This document shows, one piece after another, positions 14,920 to 23,844 of a DNA stretch of 64,000 bases (the first letter of the stretch is position 1; every line of letters starts with the position of its first letter). The stretch is from Microvirga sp. ACRRW (lineage in GTDB: Bacteria > Pseudomonadota > Alphaproteobacteria > Rhizobiales > Beijerinckiaceae): NCBI RefSeq assembly GCF_022346925.1, contig NZ_JAKRNJ010000005.1, forward strand, positions 238,905-302,904, in the 5' to 3' direction. The translations under genes were made by a program, and so were the position numbers. The notes beneath the pieces are model-generated. The model did not search any database and was not told the DNA's origin. It was given only the letters and a program-made list of their open reading frames with translations.

Positions 14920-16203
14920 TCACCGCCCCCTGAGCCATGACAGCGGCACCATCACGAGTTCGGGGAAGATGATGAGCAGGACGAGCACGATGAGCTGCGC
15001 GATCAGGAACGGATTGACGCCCTTGATCACGGCTCCCATGGGCACACGGGCGACGCCACTCACCACGTTGAGCACGATGCCCACCGGCGGCGTGATCAGC
15101 CCGATTGCATTGTTGATGATGAACAGGACGCCGAAGTAAACCGGATCGATGCCCGCCTGCTTCACGATGGGCATGAGGACCGGTGTCAGGATGAGCACCG
15201 TCGGCGAGAAGTCGAGCGCCGTGCCGACGATCACTACCAGGAACATCAAGGCGAACATGAGCAGGGTCTTGTTGCCCATGAGAGGTTCGATGAAGCTGCT
15301 GATCTCGGCGGGGATATTCGCCTGGGTGATGAGCCATGCGGAGACCAGCGCTGCCGCCACGAGGAACATCACCACAGCGGTCGTCTTCGCGGCCGTGAGG
15401 AAAACGCCGTAAAGCATGGACGGCTTCAGCTCGCGATAGACGAACATGCCGATGACGAGCGCGTAGACCGCAGCCAGCACCGCCGCTTCCGTCGGCGTGA
15501 CGATGCCCCATTTGATGCCGCCTAGGATCATCACCGGCATCAGGAGGGCGAAGAATCCATCGACGAAGGCTTTCCCGCGTTCGCGCATGGTCGTTCGCGG
15601 GTAGGTCCTCAACTTGTCTTTCCGACAGACGATCCACCACGCGACGACGAGCGACAGGCCCATCATTATCCCGGGGGCTACGCCTGCCAGGAACAGCTGG
15701 GAGATCGACACATTGGCCGCCACCCCGAAGATGATGAAGCCGATGGAGGGCGGAATGACCGGAGCGATGATGCCGCCTGCTGCAATGAGGCCCGCGGACC
15801 GCGGAATGTCATAGCCGGCATTGCGCATCATCGGAATGAGGATTGCCGCGAGCGCCGCCGTATCTGCGGCGGCAGAGCCGGACAGGGCTGCTAGGATCAA
15901 AGCGGCGACGATAGCCACATAGCCCAGGCCGCCATGGATGTGGCCTAAGCAGGCGAGCGCGAAATTGACGATGCGCTTCGACAGGCCGCCGACGTTCATC
16001 AGTTCACCAGCGAGCAGGAAGAACGGCACCGCCAGGAGCTGGAAGTTGTCCGCCCCGATGATCATGTTCTGCGCAACGATCTGGCTGTCGAAATTGCCGA
16101 GCCAGACCATGAGCGCGAGGGCGCAGACGATGAGCGCGAAGGCAATCGGCATGCCCAGCGCCATGGCTCCCAGAAGGGAGACGAGGAAAACGACGATTGT
16201 CAC
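14920..16203 (-). CDS. TRAP transporter large permease (DctM)
   Basis: A 427-aa membrane protein with about 12 hydrophobic segments and typical DctM motifs: LLAVPFFLLAGELMN, LAALSGSAAADTAALAAILIPMM, AAGGIIAPVIPPSIGFIIFG, and FSPTVLILTPVLMPIVKQAGIDPVYFG. It forms the ion-coupled translocation channel with DctQ. Its start overlaps the DctQ stop by 4 nt, so translation is probably coupled. Confidence 0.94.
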   Translation of the reverse strand: MTIVVFLVSLLGAMALGMPIAFALIVCALALMVWLGNFDSQIVAQNMIIGADNFQLLAVPFFLLAGELMNVGGLSKRIVNFALACLGHIHGGLGYVAIVAALILAALSGSAAADTAALAAILIPMMRNAGYDIPRSAGLIAAGGIIAPVIPPSIGFIIFGVAANVSISQLFLAGVAPGIMMGLSLVVAWWIVCRKDKLRTYPRTTMRERGKAFVDGFFALLMPVMILGGIKWGIVTPTEAAVLAAVYALVIGMFVYRELKPSMLYGVFLTAAKTTAVVMFLVAAALVSAWLITQANIPAEISSFIEPLMGNKTLLMFALMFLVVIVGTALDFSPTVLILTPVLMPIVKQAGIDPVYFGVLFIINNAIGLITPPVGIVLNVVSGVARVPMGAVIKGVNPFLIAQLIVLVLLIIFPELVMVPLSWLRGR

Positions 16204-16742
16204 TCGAGCCGCTCCCTCAAGGCATGGGCTTCATCATCGCTGTAATCGCCCGCAAAGGCGCGCACCTCCTGCTCGCTGATGCGCCCCGTCAGCACCCGGA
16301 AGATCCTGTAGGCAGCCATCAACCCTAAGCCGATGCTCGTGAAGTAACCGATACCGTAGACCCACAACATCGAGATCTCAGTGATGGGAGCATAGTTCGT
16401 GGCGTTGATCTCGGCCTGCAGCCATGTACCCCAGAAGAACACGGCGCAGCAGATTATGATGAAGATATCCGATAGGATCATGCAGATCTTTCGACCCTTG
16501 TCTCCGAACCTAGAGACAAGGGTTTCAACGCCCAGATGGGCATTCTCCCGCCCCACCACCACGGCTCCGATGAAGGTCAACCACACGAAGAAGATGCGGG
16601 ACAGCTCCTCGGAGACGTCGATGCCGGTGTCGAACAGGTAGCGCAGCACGACATTGCCGAAGACCATGGCAACCATGCCGGCCAGCAGAAAGACCATCAG
16701 GCCTTCCAGCCCTCTGAAGAAGAAAGCCCCGATCCTGCTCAC
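16200..16742 (-). CDS. TRAP transporter small permease (DctQ)
   Basis: A 180-aa protein with four hydrophobic segments and the DctQ signature (VVLRYLFDTGIDVSEELSRIFFVWLTFIGA). The order dctQ-dctM-dctP, then denD, reads as one transcript from the divergent promoter region at 16743-16902. Confidence 0.92.
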   Translation of the reverse strand: MSRIGAFFFRGLEGLMVFLLAGMVAMVFGNVVLRYLFDTGIDVSEELSRIFFVWLTFIGAVVVGRENAHLGVETLVSRFGDKGRKICMILSDIFIIICCAVFFWGTWLQAEINATNYAPITEISMLWVYGIGYFTSIGLGLMAAYRIFRVLTGRISEQEVRAFAGDYSDDEAHALRERLE

Positions 16743-16823
16743 AGCTCCTCCCGATCTGGTTATTGATTTTCTACTATTCTGTTCGGCAAGAGGAATTATT
16801 CAAGTCAGCATCAAATCAAGCCG

Positions 16824-16843
16824 GATCATCTTATGGTATGATC
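16824..16843. promoter_or_regulatory. Candidate operator in divergent TRAP/dehydratase promoter region
   Basis: Perfect inverted repeat GATCAT-N8-ATGATC between dctQ (minus) and the dehydratase gene (plus). Its position in a 160-bp, AT-rich divergent region suits a repressor that controls both transcripts, for example a GntR- or IclR-type protein. No regulator gene is nearby, so this is a weak call. Confidence 0.35.
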
Positions 16844-16902
16844 TGCATGAACAGTATCAATATTACATTGTGCTAGCGAATACATGCATTTGAGAGCATC
16901 TC

Positions 16903-18102
16903 ATGAAGATCACCCGCATTGAAACGATCCGCCTTCAGGAATTCGCGAACATCGTATGGGTGCGGCTGCATACCGATGAAGGGATCATCGGGCTTGGCGA
17001 GACATTCATGGGAGCAGCCGCCGTCGAAGCCTATCTCCATGAAACGGTGGCGCCGAAGCTGATCGGGCGCGATCCGCTCCAGATCGAAGGGATCAACCGG
17101 GACCTGCAAAACTATCTCGGCTGGCGCTCGGCGGGCGTGGAGACACGAGGCAACTCGGCCATCGACATCGCCCTGTGGGACATCTTCGGCAAGGCTCACG
17201 GCAAGCCGGTCTGCGACATGCTGGGCGGACGCTCACGTGACAACATCAGGGTGTACAACACCTGCGCGGGCTACCGCTATATCCGCGACAGCCGCGCGCA
17301 GAAGGTCGCGAATTGGGGAGTCGGAGACATTGGGGGAGATTACGAGGATCTCGACGCCTTCCTGAACCACGCCGACGATCTGGCTCACTCGCTCTTGGAG
17401 CAGGGCATCACCGGCATGAAGATCTGGCCCTTCGATGTGGCCGCCGAACGCACCAACGGCTACGACATCTCGGCCGACGAGTTGCGCACCGCGCTCGAAC
17501 CCTTCGCCAAGATCCGCAAGGCCGTCGGCGACAAGATGGACATCATGGTGGAGTTCCACTCCCTCTGGAGCCTGCCGATGGCGAAGAAGCTCGCTGGAGC
17601 CCTAGCCCAGTTCGACACCTATTGGCATGAAGATCCCTTCCGCCTCGACAATATCGGCGACCTTAAGGAATACGCGCAGCACTCGAAGGCCTGGGTCTGC
17701 GCCTCGGAGACCCTGTCCTATACGCACGCCTTCCGGGAATATCTCGAAACCGGCGTCGCGGGCGTTGCCATGCTAGATCTGTCGTGGTGCGGTGGCTTGA
17801 CCGAAGCGCGGAAGATCGCGGCGCTCGCGGAAGCCTGGCACGTTCCCGTTGCTCCACACGATTGCACCGGCCCCGTCGTTTATGCGGCCTCCTGCCATTT
17901 CTCGCTGCATGCGCGCAACGCGCTGATCCAGGAGAGCGTCCGCGCTTTCTATACAGGTTGGTACACGGAGTTGGTGACGGAGTTGCCGACAGTCACTAAA
18001 GGCGAAGTCACGGTGAACATGAAGCCGGGACTTGGCTTGGAATTGCTGCCCGACCTCTGGAAACGTCCGGACGCTATCGTGCGCTGCACCAACGCTCCCT
18101 GA
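16903..18102 (+). CDS. Enolase-superfamily (MR/MLE) sugar-acid dehydratase-like protein
   Basis: A 399-aa protein of the mandelate racemase/muconate lactonising enzyme group. Visible residues: Lys173 (GMKIW), metal ligands Glu217 (MVEFHS), Glu243 (WHEDP) and Glu269 (ASETL), plus acid/base candidates His219 in the E-x-H motif and His319 in APHDCTGP. A metal ligand with a following His two residues on, together with a His-Asp pair, is the pattern of acid-sugar dehydratases (galactonate/mannonate type) rather than muconate lactonising enzymes. It is divergent from the TRAP-denD operon, so it probably acts on the same imported acid. Exact substrate unknown. The ATG at 16903 starts the conserved MKITRIETI. 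Confidence 0.85.
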   Translation: MKITRIETIRLQEFANIVWVRLHTDEGIIGLGETFMGAAAVEAYLHETVAPKLIGRDPLQIEGINRDLQNYLGWRSAGVETRGNSAIDIALWDIFGKAHGKPVCDMLGGRSRDNIRVYNTCAGYRYIRDSRAQKVANWGVGDIGGDYEDLDAFLNHADDLAHSLLEQGITGMKIWPFDVAAERTNGYDISADELRTALEPFAKIRKAVGDKMDIMVEFHSLWSLPMAKKLAGALAQFDTYWHEDPFRLDNIGDLKEYAQHSKAWVCASETLSYTHAFREYLETGVAGVAMLDLSWCGGLTEARKIAALAEAWHVPVAPHDCTGPVVYAASCHFSLHARNALIQESVRAFYTGWYTELVTELPTVTKGEVTVNMKPGLGLELLPDLWKRPDAIVRCTNAP

Positions 18103-18160
18103 CGCCGGCGCTTCATTTTGACTCTAGCCTCACCCCAGGACGGGCGACGTGATGCCTTCG

Positions 18161-20257
18161 CTATCGAGCGGCCTGCGCCGTGGCCAATCTGGATCGGATC
18201 GCATCCGTAAACGACGGCAGCAACGTCTCGTTCCCGTAGCCACTCACGTGATCGCCATCGAGGAACAGAGGCTTTCCATCTTTCCAAACACTGCACTCGC
18301 TCTCTGGGCAGAGAACCGGGTAAGGATCCCAGATCGTCACCCCGGGCACTTGGCGGGCGATGTTCTCGAAAGCCTGAAGCACCGGCTGGCGGAAAAAGTC
18401 GAGCGTCGCCTTCTGCATGGTAACCCCCTGCTCGCAGATGGGGTTCTCACGGTTGAACCAATCCGCGCAGCGGAACGGTGGCGACTTGAACAGCGGCTTT
18501 GGGGCCTCGAAAACGATGATAACGCCCCGATCCGAGAATTCCCGAAGTGTCTCGACGGCATTCGCGACAGCCCGCTGTCGCGCCTGGATGTGGCCATTCT
18601 CCGTTACCGATTTGCGGGCCCGTTCCTCGCCAAAATAGATCCATTGGTCGGACAGGCGCGTCAACCTCAAGGACGGCAAGAAAAGCACGTCGCCCGGCTT
18701 GATGCGGCTTCGCATATCCCGCAACGCAGCTTCGATATGGGGCCGGCATCGCGGGTTCTCGACATCCTTGCCCGGCTGCAGGCTCAGGAACGGGCAGCCG
18801 CCATTGGCATAGACCTGCACGCGCGTGGCCTCGCGAATGGAGAACAGCTGGAACATTCGATGATAGGCCAGAGCGTGTGAGTCTCCGATGGCATAAACCG
18901 TATGCTTGCTCAAATTGACCGGCGTCTCGCAGCCGTGAGGGCTGAAGGTCAGAAGCAATCCTCCATCCACCACACTCTTTGTGGGAAAGGCTGTGCAGCC
19001 GGGATGGTCAGGGCTTGAAGCCATGCCCTCGGGATACCAGGCATCAGGGCTCTGGGTAACGACGCTGAGAGAAACCCTTCGCTGATTGTCAGCAAGAATT
19101 TTGGTCAGACCAGCAATACACACCATCGCAGCAAGGCCGGATGCAATGACAGCCACATACGGCAGTTTCTTCAGCCTGCTCTCATACCGAATGGGATTCT
19201 CCACGAAGCGCCATGAAGCAACTGCCAGCAATAGGGCCAGAGCGGCGGCGAGAGCCTTCATCGACAGGGTCTCAAGCCCGTATGTCCAGCGAAACAGTAC
19301 GAAAACGGGCCAGTGCCAAAGATACAGAGAGTAGGAAATCCGACCGATGGCGACGAGCGGACGGCTACCCAGAACGGCATGGAGGCGACGCAGTTCCTTG
19401 TGGCCGTGAAGGCTCCAGATCAGGCCCAACGTGCCGACAATCGAGAGCAGCACGTCCGGAATGGGAAAGCGTTTGGGAGAGGAGATAAAGAAGGCAGCAA
19501 GCAGAAGTGCGATCGAGAAGCCGCCGATGGCCGCCCGAAAGAGCTTACGCTTTCCATCCGTGCTATTCGTCGGCGGCGTCAGGCTGACCAACTGGAAGAG
19601 CAAGGCACCGGCGGCCAGCTCCCAGAAACGGCTGGGTGTCAGGAAATAGGCATTGGTGGGATTGCTCCAGCTCTGCCACGCACTCCACCCAAGAGAAGCG
19701 AAGCCTAGCGCTGCAAACAACGCTGTCGACACAAGACGCTTTCGACCGCCGGTCAACCAGCCAATGAACAGCAGGGGGAAAATCAAGTAGAACTGCTCTT
19801 CGACACCCAGCGACCATGTATGGGTGTAAGGGTTGAACTCTGTCGTCGGAGCAAAATAATCCCGCCCGCTCTGAGCCAGAATGAAGTTGCTGAGACCGAA
19901 GATGGCATAAAAACCAGTCTGCTGATTAACCGAGCTCAACCAAGAGGGCGGAATGAAGAGCGCCGTCAGGATTGCAGTGCCTAAGAGGCAAACAAGCAGT
20001 GCCGGTACGATGCGTTTGATACGGCGCGCATAAAAATAGCCGATGAACGACCAGAACCCCTGCCCTTTGAACCCTGCCATCGATGCGCTGACGATGAAGC
20101 CGGAGATGACGAAGAACACGTCAACCCCGACAAAGCCGCCGGGCAGCCATGGGCCGTGAAGGTGGTAGATGAATACCGCCAAAACGGCCAATGCCCGCAA
20201 ACCATCGATATAGGGATAGTACTGGCCAGCGGTTTTGTGGGCTGTTGAAACAGACAT
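18161..20257 (-). CDS. Acyltransferase-3 / SGNH O-acetyltransferase (OafA-like)
   Basis: A 698-aa protein. The N-terminal half (about residues 12-360) is an acyltransferase-3 membrane domain: YIDGLRALAVLAVFIYH, GFVGVDVFFVISGFIVS, the RRIKRIVPAL helix, and TWSLGVEEQFYLIFPLL. The C-terminal half is a periplasmic SGNH domain (AIGDSHALAY block I, and GDHVSGYGNE near the end with the His). Such fusions O-acetylate surface polysaccharides such as LPS O-antigen. It stands alone; a terminator and the Tyr-rich protein gene lie upstream. The target sugar cannot be told. Confidence 0.92.
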   Translation of the reverse strand: MSVSTAHKTAGQYYPYIDGLRALAVLAVFIYHLHGPWLPGGFVGVDVFFVISGFIVSASMAGFKGQGFWSFIGYFYARRIKRIVPALLVCLLGTAILTALFIPPSWLSSVNQQTGFYAIFGLSNFILAQSGRDYFAPTTEFNPYTHTWSLGVEEQFYLIFPLLFIGWLTGGRKRLVSTALFAALGFASLGWSAWQSWSNPTNAYFLTPSRFWELAAGALLFQLVSLTPPTNSTDGKRKLFRAAIGGFSIALLLAAFFISSPKRFPIPDVLLSIVGTLGLIWSLHGHKELRRLHAVLGSRPLVAIGRISYSLYLWHWPVFVLFRWTYGLETLSMKALAAALALLLAVASWRFVENPIRYESRLKKLPYVAVIASGLAAMVCIAGLTKILADNQRRVSLSVVTQSPDAWYPEGMASSPDHPGCTAFPTKSVVDGGLLLTFSPHGCETPVNLSKHTVYAIGDSHALAYHRMFQLFSIREATRVQVYANGGCPFLSLQPGKDVENPRCRPHIEAALRDMRSRIKPGDVLFLPSLRLTRLSDQWIYFGEERARKSVTENGHIQARQRAVANAVETLREFSDRGVIIVFEAPKPLFKSPPFRCADWFNRENPICEQGVTMQKATLDFFRQPVLQAFENIARQVPGVTIWDPYPVLCPESECSVWKDGKPLFLDGDHVSGYGNETLLPSFTDAIRSRLATAQAAR

Positions 20258-20458
20258 TATGGAAGCGCCGAAACAATATAAGGGTTTGGCCCTGCTACAC
20301 CATTATGATTTGATTGGGAACACGGACCCTCTGCCCTACGGCAAGAGGTGACCTGAAACCTCCCAACCTCCAGAGGCGAAGCTCGGGCGCAGTCTCCTTC
20401 ATATTGTGACGGCAAGAAGGTCACGCTGCGGCAGGCCCGCACAACCATGCGAAAATCC

Positions 20459-20484
20459 AAAAACCGCCCCCTCTCGGAGGCGGT
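20459..20484 (-). terminator. Terminator of the Tyr/Gly-rich protein gene
   Basis: On the minus strand ACCGCCTCC pairs with GGGGGCGGT (one mismatch, loop GAGA) and is followed by TTTTT. It lies 24 nt past the stop at 20508. The remaining intergenic sequence to 20258 shows no gene. Confidence 0.75.
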
Positions 20485-20507
20485 CTTCGCTCAAGGTTCG
20501 CTCATTC

Positions 20508-21056
20508 TCAGTAACGCCGACCGCGAATGGCGCCGGTGGTGACCACATCGCGACGATAGACGGTGCGAGCGCGATAGCGCGGCGCGGCATAGACGGCGCG
20601 ACCACGATAGACCGGCCCACCGTAGACCACACGGTTGCGATACACCGGAGGCGCATAAACCACCCGAGAGGCGACGGGAGCCGCGTAATAACCATAGCGG
20701 TATGGAGCATAGCCATATCCGTATGCCGGGTAGGCATAGCGATACCCATATGCCGGGTAGCTATAGGCTGGATAGCCGTATCCATATCCATAGCTGTAAC
20801 CGTAAGGCGGATACCCATATCCATAGCCGTAGGGATAGCCATAAGCTGGGGTTGCGGCTGCCGTGATCAGTCCGCCAAGCAGCGCTCCGCCGATCAGGCC
20901 GGCTGCCACGGCGCCACCGTTGTTCCAGCCACGGTTATAGTAGCCGCCATGCCCCCCGTAACCGCCCCATCCTCGGTAGTATCTTTGAGCTTGAGCTGAG
21001 CCGATGCTTGCAAAAGTTATCAAAGCAGCGCTCGAAAGCAGGATCACCTTTTTCAT
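20508..21056 (-). CDS. Secreted Tyr/Gly/Pro-rich repetitive protein
   Basis: A 182-aa protein with a signal peptide (MKKVILLSSAALITFASIGSAQAQ). A Gly/Tyr/Trp-rich stretch follows, then a Gly zipper-like segment (AVAAGLIGGALLGGLITAAA), then a low-complexity region built from YGYPYGYG, PAYGYR and YRNRVVYGG-type units. Tyrosine makes up roughly a quarter of the mature protein. Such proteins are common and unnamed in Hyphomicrobiales; the Gly zipper suggests membrane association. The C-terminus is Arg-rich. Expression is probably monocistronic, with its own terminator. No function is known. Confidence 0.8.
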   Translation of the reverse strand: MKKVILLSSAALITFASIGSAQAQRYYRGWGGYGGHGGYYNRGWNNGGAVAAGLIGGALLGGLITAAATPAYGYPYGYGYGYPPYGYSYGYGYGYPAYSYPAYGYRYAYPAYGYGYAPYRYGYYAAPVASRVVYAPPVYRNRVVYGGPVYRGRAVYAAPRYRARTVYRRDVVTTGAIRGRRY

Positions 21057-21278
21057 GACCGACCTCTTGCCGAAAAGGCGCGCACTATTTGCATAAAACC
21101 AATTTCGAAGAGGAAAAAAGGTTGCATGGAATAAGGTATACTAGGACAATTTCTTCCAACTACTATTCATCGGCCATTCATCTTGAAGCAGAGCAAAGAG
21201 AAGTTTGCCAAGCAACCTCGCCCCGGCAGTAATCGCCGCTGCTCACTGAAGTTGCGGCGTATAAAGACTAACCACCCC

Positions 21279-21914
21279 TCAGACCGCATAAACCTGCGAG
21301 CACGGGACGATGATGCCTCCCGTCACGACCTGCACGACCGCATTGGCGATCTTGTCGCCGCCTTTCGCCGATAACTCGATGGGGTTGGCGTAATCCTCGT
21401 GCTTGTTACAGATCAGGCGCAGGTCGATCAGGGCGAGCTTTCGAGAGAAGGCCTCACGCGTGATGACATCGTTGAAGACAGACAAGGCGGTCACTACGTG
21501 ACGCTGCTCCTCGGCGTCAGGGAAACGGGCATCGAAGATGGTGCAAAGGGCGGTCGGCAGACGGTAGCCGACGACCATGTCGAGCATCTTTCGATAGCTG
21601 CGAGTAAATGAATCCCGAATGTCGGCCAGTCGCGTCATGACCTCCGCCACAGAGCGCGCGCTTTCGGTGAGAATGCCGCTGCTGCCCAAGGCATCGTTCC
21701 CACCGATGCTGAGGATCAGATGACTTGCATCCTCTGGTAGCCGAGCCAGCTGGCGCTCGATGCCGGTCGTCACAGCTCCGTCTTCGGCCTGCATGGTGGT
21801 GCGCCACCCTTTTGGAAGCTTGGCTTGGACCTGAGCCAGAACGTTCGGCTCACCGGACCTGAGATAGGGACCGTTGTCGAACACGCTGTCGCCGAGCAGA
21901 ACCACATGGTTCAT
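21279..21914 (-). CDS. SGNH/GDSL hydrolase family protein
   Basis: A 211-aa hydrolase. Block I is LLGDSVFDNG (Ser10), and block III-like SIGGNDALGS carries the Asn. The C-terminal DLRLICNKHEDYANPIELSAKGGDKIA probably holds the catalytic acid and His. The start ATG at 21914 is preceded by GGGAAGG; an in-frame start 111 nt upstream has no such signal. No signal peptide is seen, so it is probably cytoplasmic. Substrate unknown. Confidence 0.8.
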   Translation of the reverse strand: MNHVVLLGDSVFDNGPYLRSGEPNVLAQVQAKLPKGWRTTMQAEDGAVTTGIERQLARLPEDASHLILSIGGNDALGSSGILTESARSVAEVMTRLADIRDSFTRSYRKMLDMVVGYRLPTALCTIFDARFPDAEEQRHVVTALSVFNDVITREAFSRKLALIDLRLICNKHEDYANPIELSAKGGDKIANAVVQVVTGGIIVPCSQVYAV

Positions 21915-22048
21915 CGGGCCTTCCCCATCCGCACGTCCAAGGACGAAATAACATGACGCGAGGGAACGAGCTTGGCAATAATCCAACTGGGTGATGGATG
22001 CAGGCTTGACTTGCAGGAATGCCAAGTTCCCTGCGTATAAGCCGGACT

Positions 22049-22300
22049 TCAGGGACCAGTTTGAAAGAACGGCCTGAAGTTCTCAAGCCAGGACGTCAGC
22101 CAGTGTTCGAGCGCCACCTTGGCGGCATCCTCCGTAGGTCCGTAGCCCCAGGCATCTTCCTGCAAAGGCGTCGACCAGATCCAGAACCTGTTGCTGGCGT
22201 CATAGGCCACGCTCCCAACCTCGACGGAGCCAACGAAGCCCATATGCCGGTCGAGCGGCACGCCAACAACCGCATCCTGCTGCCACTGAATTCTACTCAT
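22049..22300 (-). CDS. Small hypothetical protein
   Basis: An 83-aa protein starting MSRIQWQQDAVVG, with a Trp-rich middle (FWIWSTPLQEDAWGYGPTEDAAK) and C-terminal WLTSWLENFRPFF. It reads like a folded small soluble protein. No family recognised and the ribosome-binding site is weak. It lies head-to-tail upstream of the SGNH hydrolase gene with a 134-nt gap. Confidence 0.55.
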   Translation of the reverse strand: MSRIQWQQDAVVGVPLDRHMGFVGSVEVGSVAYDASNRFWIWSTPLQEDAWGYGPTEDAAKVALEHWLTSWLENFRPFFQTGP

Positions 22301-22484
22301 CGCTGCGATCTAGGCACGGACACGATCCGGCACAAGCGGCCTGTTCTCCCTGGTTGCAAGCCTCATCACGCGCATGGAAGTCACCTTGGTCACGGGGCAT
22401 CGTGAGCCGCGCTGACTAATCCTCATGCTCCCTTGCCGGTGCGCGCGGCCAGGCGCAGCATCGCGCACCCTAAGGGAGGCGAGG

Positions 22485-22664
22485 ATGTTCGAACAAGCCG
22501 TTCAAGTCAGCGAAGCCTTTCGCCAGGGCGCGAGCCAGATGCAGGGATCGCTCCGAATGGCCCTGAAAGGCTGCCAGCATTGCCAGACCAAACAGATAAT
22601 CGCGTCGCCCGAGCTCGGCACCTGCGCCGAATGCGGCTCTAACCTCCAGGTTCTGGAAGGTTGA
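22485..22664 (+). CDS. Small zinc-ribbon protein
   Basis: A 59-aa protein with two cysteine pairs (CQHC near residue 30 and CAEC near residue 47) forming a likely zinc ribbon. The ATG at 22485 is preceded by GGGAGGCGAGG, a strong ribosome-binding site, which makes this a credible small gene. It lies 57 nt upstream of the FUSC gene in the same direction. Function unknown. Confidence 0.65.
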   Translation: MFEQAVQVSEAFRQGASQMQGSLRMALKGCQHCQTKQIIASPELGTCAECGSNLQVLEG

Positions 22665-22721
22665 GCCTCCTATAGCGTTTTTAAGTGAACCACCCTCTAT
22701 GCTCTGCATTCGGAGAATCGC

Positions 22722-23843
22722 ATGGCATCGTCAGGGTGGATCGAGCGGATAAGCGGCAGGATCGGAGCGCGACAGGCGGAGATGAAGCTCGCCCTGCGCG
22801 TGACCATTGCCGGCACCCTCGCCTTCGCCATCACCAAAATCTTCGCTTTGCCGCAGGGGTATTGGGCGGCCATCACCGCGGTGGTGATCACGCAGGCAAG
22901 CGTCGGCGGCTCGCTCAAGGCCGCCATCGAGCGGTTCATGGGAACGCTCGCGGGCGCGGTCTATGGCGGGTTGATCGCGGCCTTCATTCCGCACAGCTCC
23001 CCGACCGGTGTGGGATTGGCGATGATCGTGGCGCTGTTTCCGCTGGCGCTTTTGGCTTCCGTCAATTCGAGCTTTCGTGTCGCGCCCGTCACCGCGCTGA
23101 TCATGCTGCTGCCGCCGACCGGACAGGCTATCGGGCCTCTCACTGCGGCCATCGACCGGGTAGCGGAGATCACGCTGGGCAACATTGTCGGCGTCGTCGT
23201 CTCCCTGTTCGTGCTGCCGGCGCGGGCGCATACGCTGATGACGGATGCCGCGGCGAAAGTCGTTTCCCTCAACGCCGATCTGGTCGACGTTCTGATGAGT
23301 GAACTCATGGGAGTGTCGAAAGGCAGAGCCCCGCTTCAGACGATCCACCCGCAAATCCGCGCCGCCCTCAAGAAAGCGGAATCCGCCGCCGATGAAGCTG
23401 CCCGCGAACGCAAGAGCCATCTTACCGATGCCGCCGATCCGGAGCCGCTCATCCGCACGCTTTACCGCGTGCGGCATGACCTCGTGATGGTCGGCCGCGC
23501 CTCCGCCAATCCTTTGCCCGAGCCCGTGCTCGACAGGCTCGGCTTCTCATTGGAAGCGCTTCGCATCGAGACCCGTGAACTTCTCCTTGGCCTCGCCAAG
23601 TCCTTGAGAGCCCGCACACAGCCCCCCGATGCATCGGACTTTCAGGCCGCGCTCCATACCTTCGTAAGCGAGACGGAAGCCTTGCGCTCGCACGCGCTCT
23701 CGCACGACCTGCCCTATGGCAGCTTCGGGCAGGTCTTCGCCCTCGGCTTTGCCTTCGAGCAATTCCGGAAGGACGTTGAGGATCTTCTGGCTCGAACGCA
23801 GGAGCTTGCGGCCGCCGGAGTGAAGGCTCAGGCGGCTGAATAG
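22722..23843 (+). CDS. FUSC-family inner-membrane transporter (aromatic acid exporter-like)
   Basis: A 373-aa protein. The N-terminal half has about six hydrophobic segments with the FUSC pattern: LRVTIAGTLAFAITKIF, PQGYWAAITAVVITQASVGGSLKAAIERFMGTLAGAVYGG. The C-terminal half is soluble and helical. Relatives such as AaeB/YccS are thought to export aromatic acids. It is convergent with the adenine deaminase gene (stop codons 1 nt apart). Substrate inferred only at family level. Confidence 0.85.
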   Translation: MASSGWIERISGRIGARQAEMKLALRVTIAGTLAFAITKIFALPQGYWAAITAVVITQASVGGSLKAAIERFMGTLAGAVYGGLIAAFIPHSSPTGVGLAMIVALFPLALLASVNSSFRVAPVTALIMLLPPTGQAIGPLTAAIDRVAEITLGNIVGVVVSLFVLPARAHTLMTDAAAKVVSLNADLVDVLMSELMGVSKGRAPLQTIHPQIRAALKKAESAADEAARERKSHLTDAADPEPLIRTLYRVRHDLVMVGRASANPLPEPVLDRLGFSLEALRIETRELLLGLAKSLRARTQPPDASDFQAALHTFVSETEALRSHALSHDLPYGSFGQVFALGFAFEQFRKDVEDLLARTQELAAAGVKAQAAE

Positions 23844-23844
23844 G

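Noticed and set aside
13820..15139. 439-aa plus-strand frame
   Set aside because: It is antisense to the TRAP binding protein and permease, with no start signal or homology pattern.
13868..15640. 590-aa reading frame covering the TRAP binding protein
   Set aside because: The N-terminal 254 residues only mirror the permease gene in another frame; the signal peptide shows the real start at 14878.
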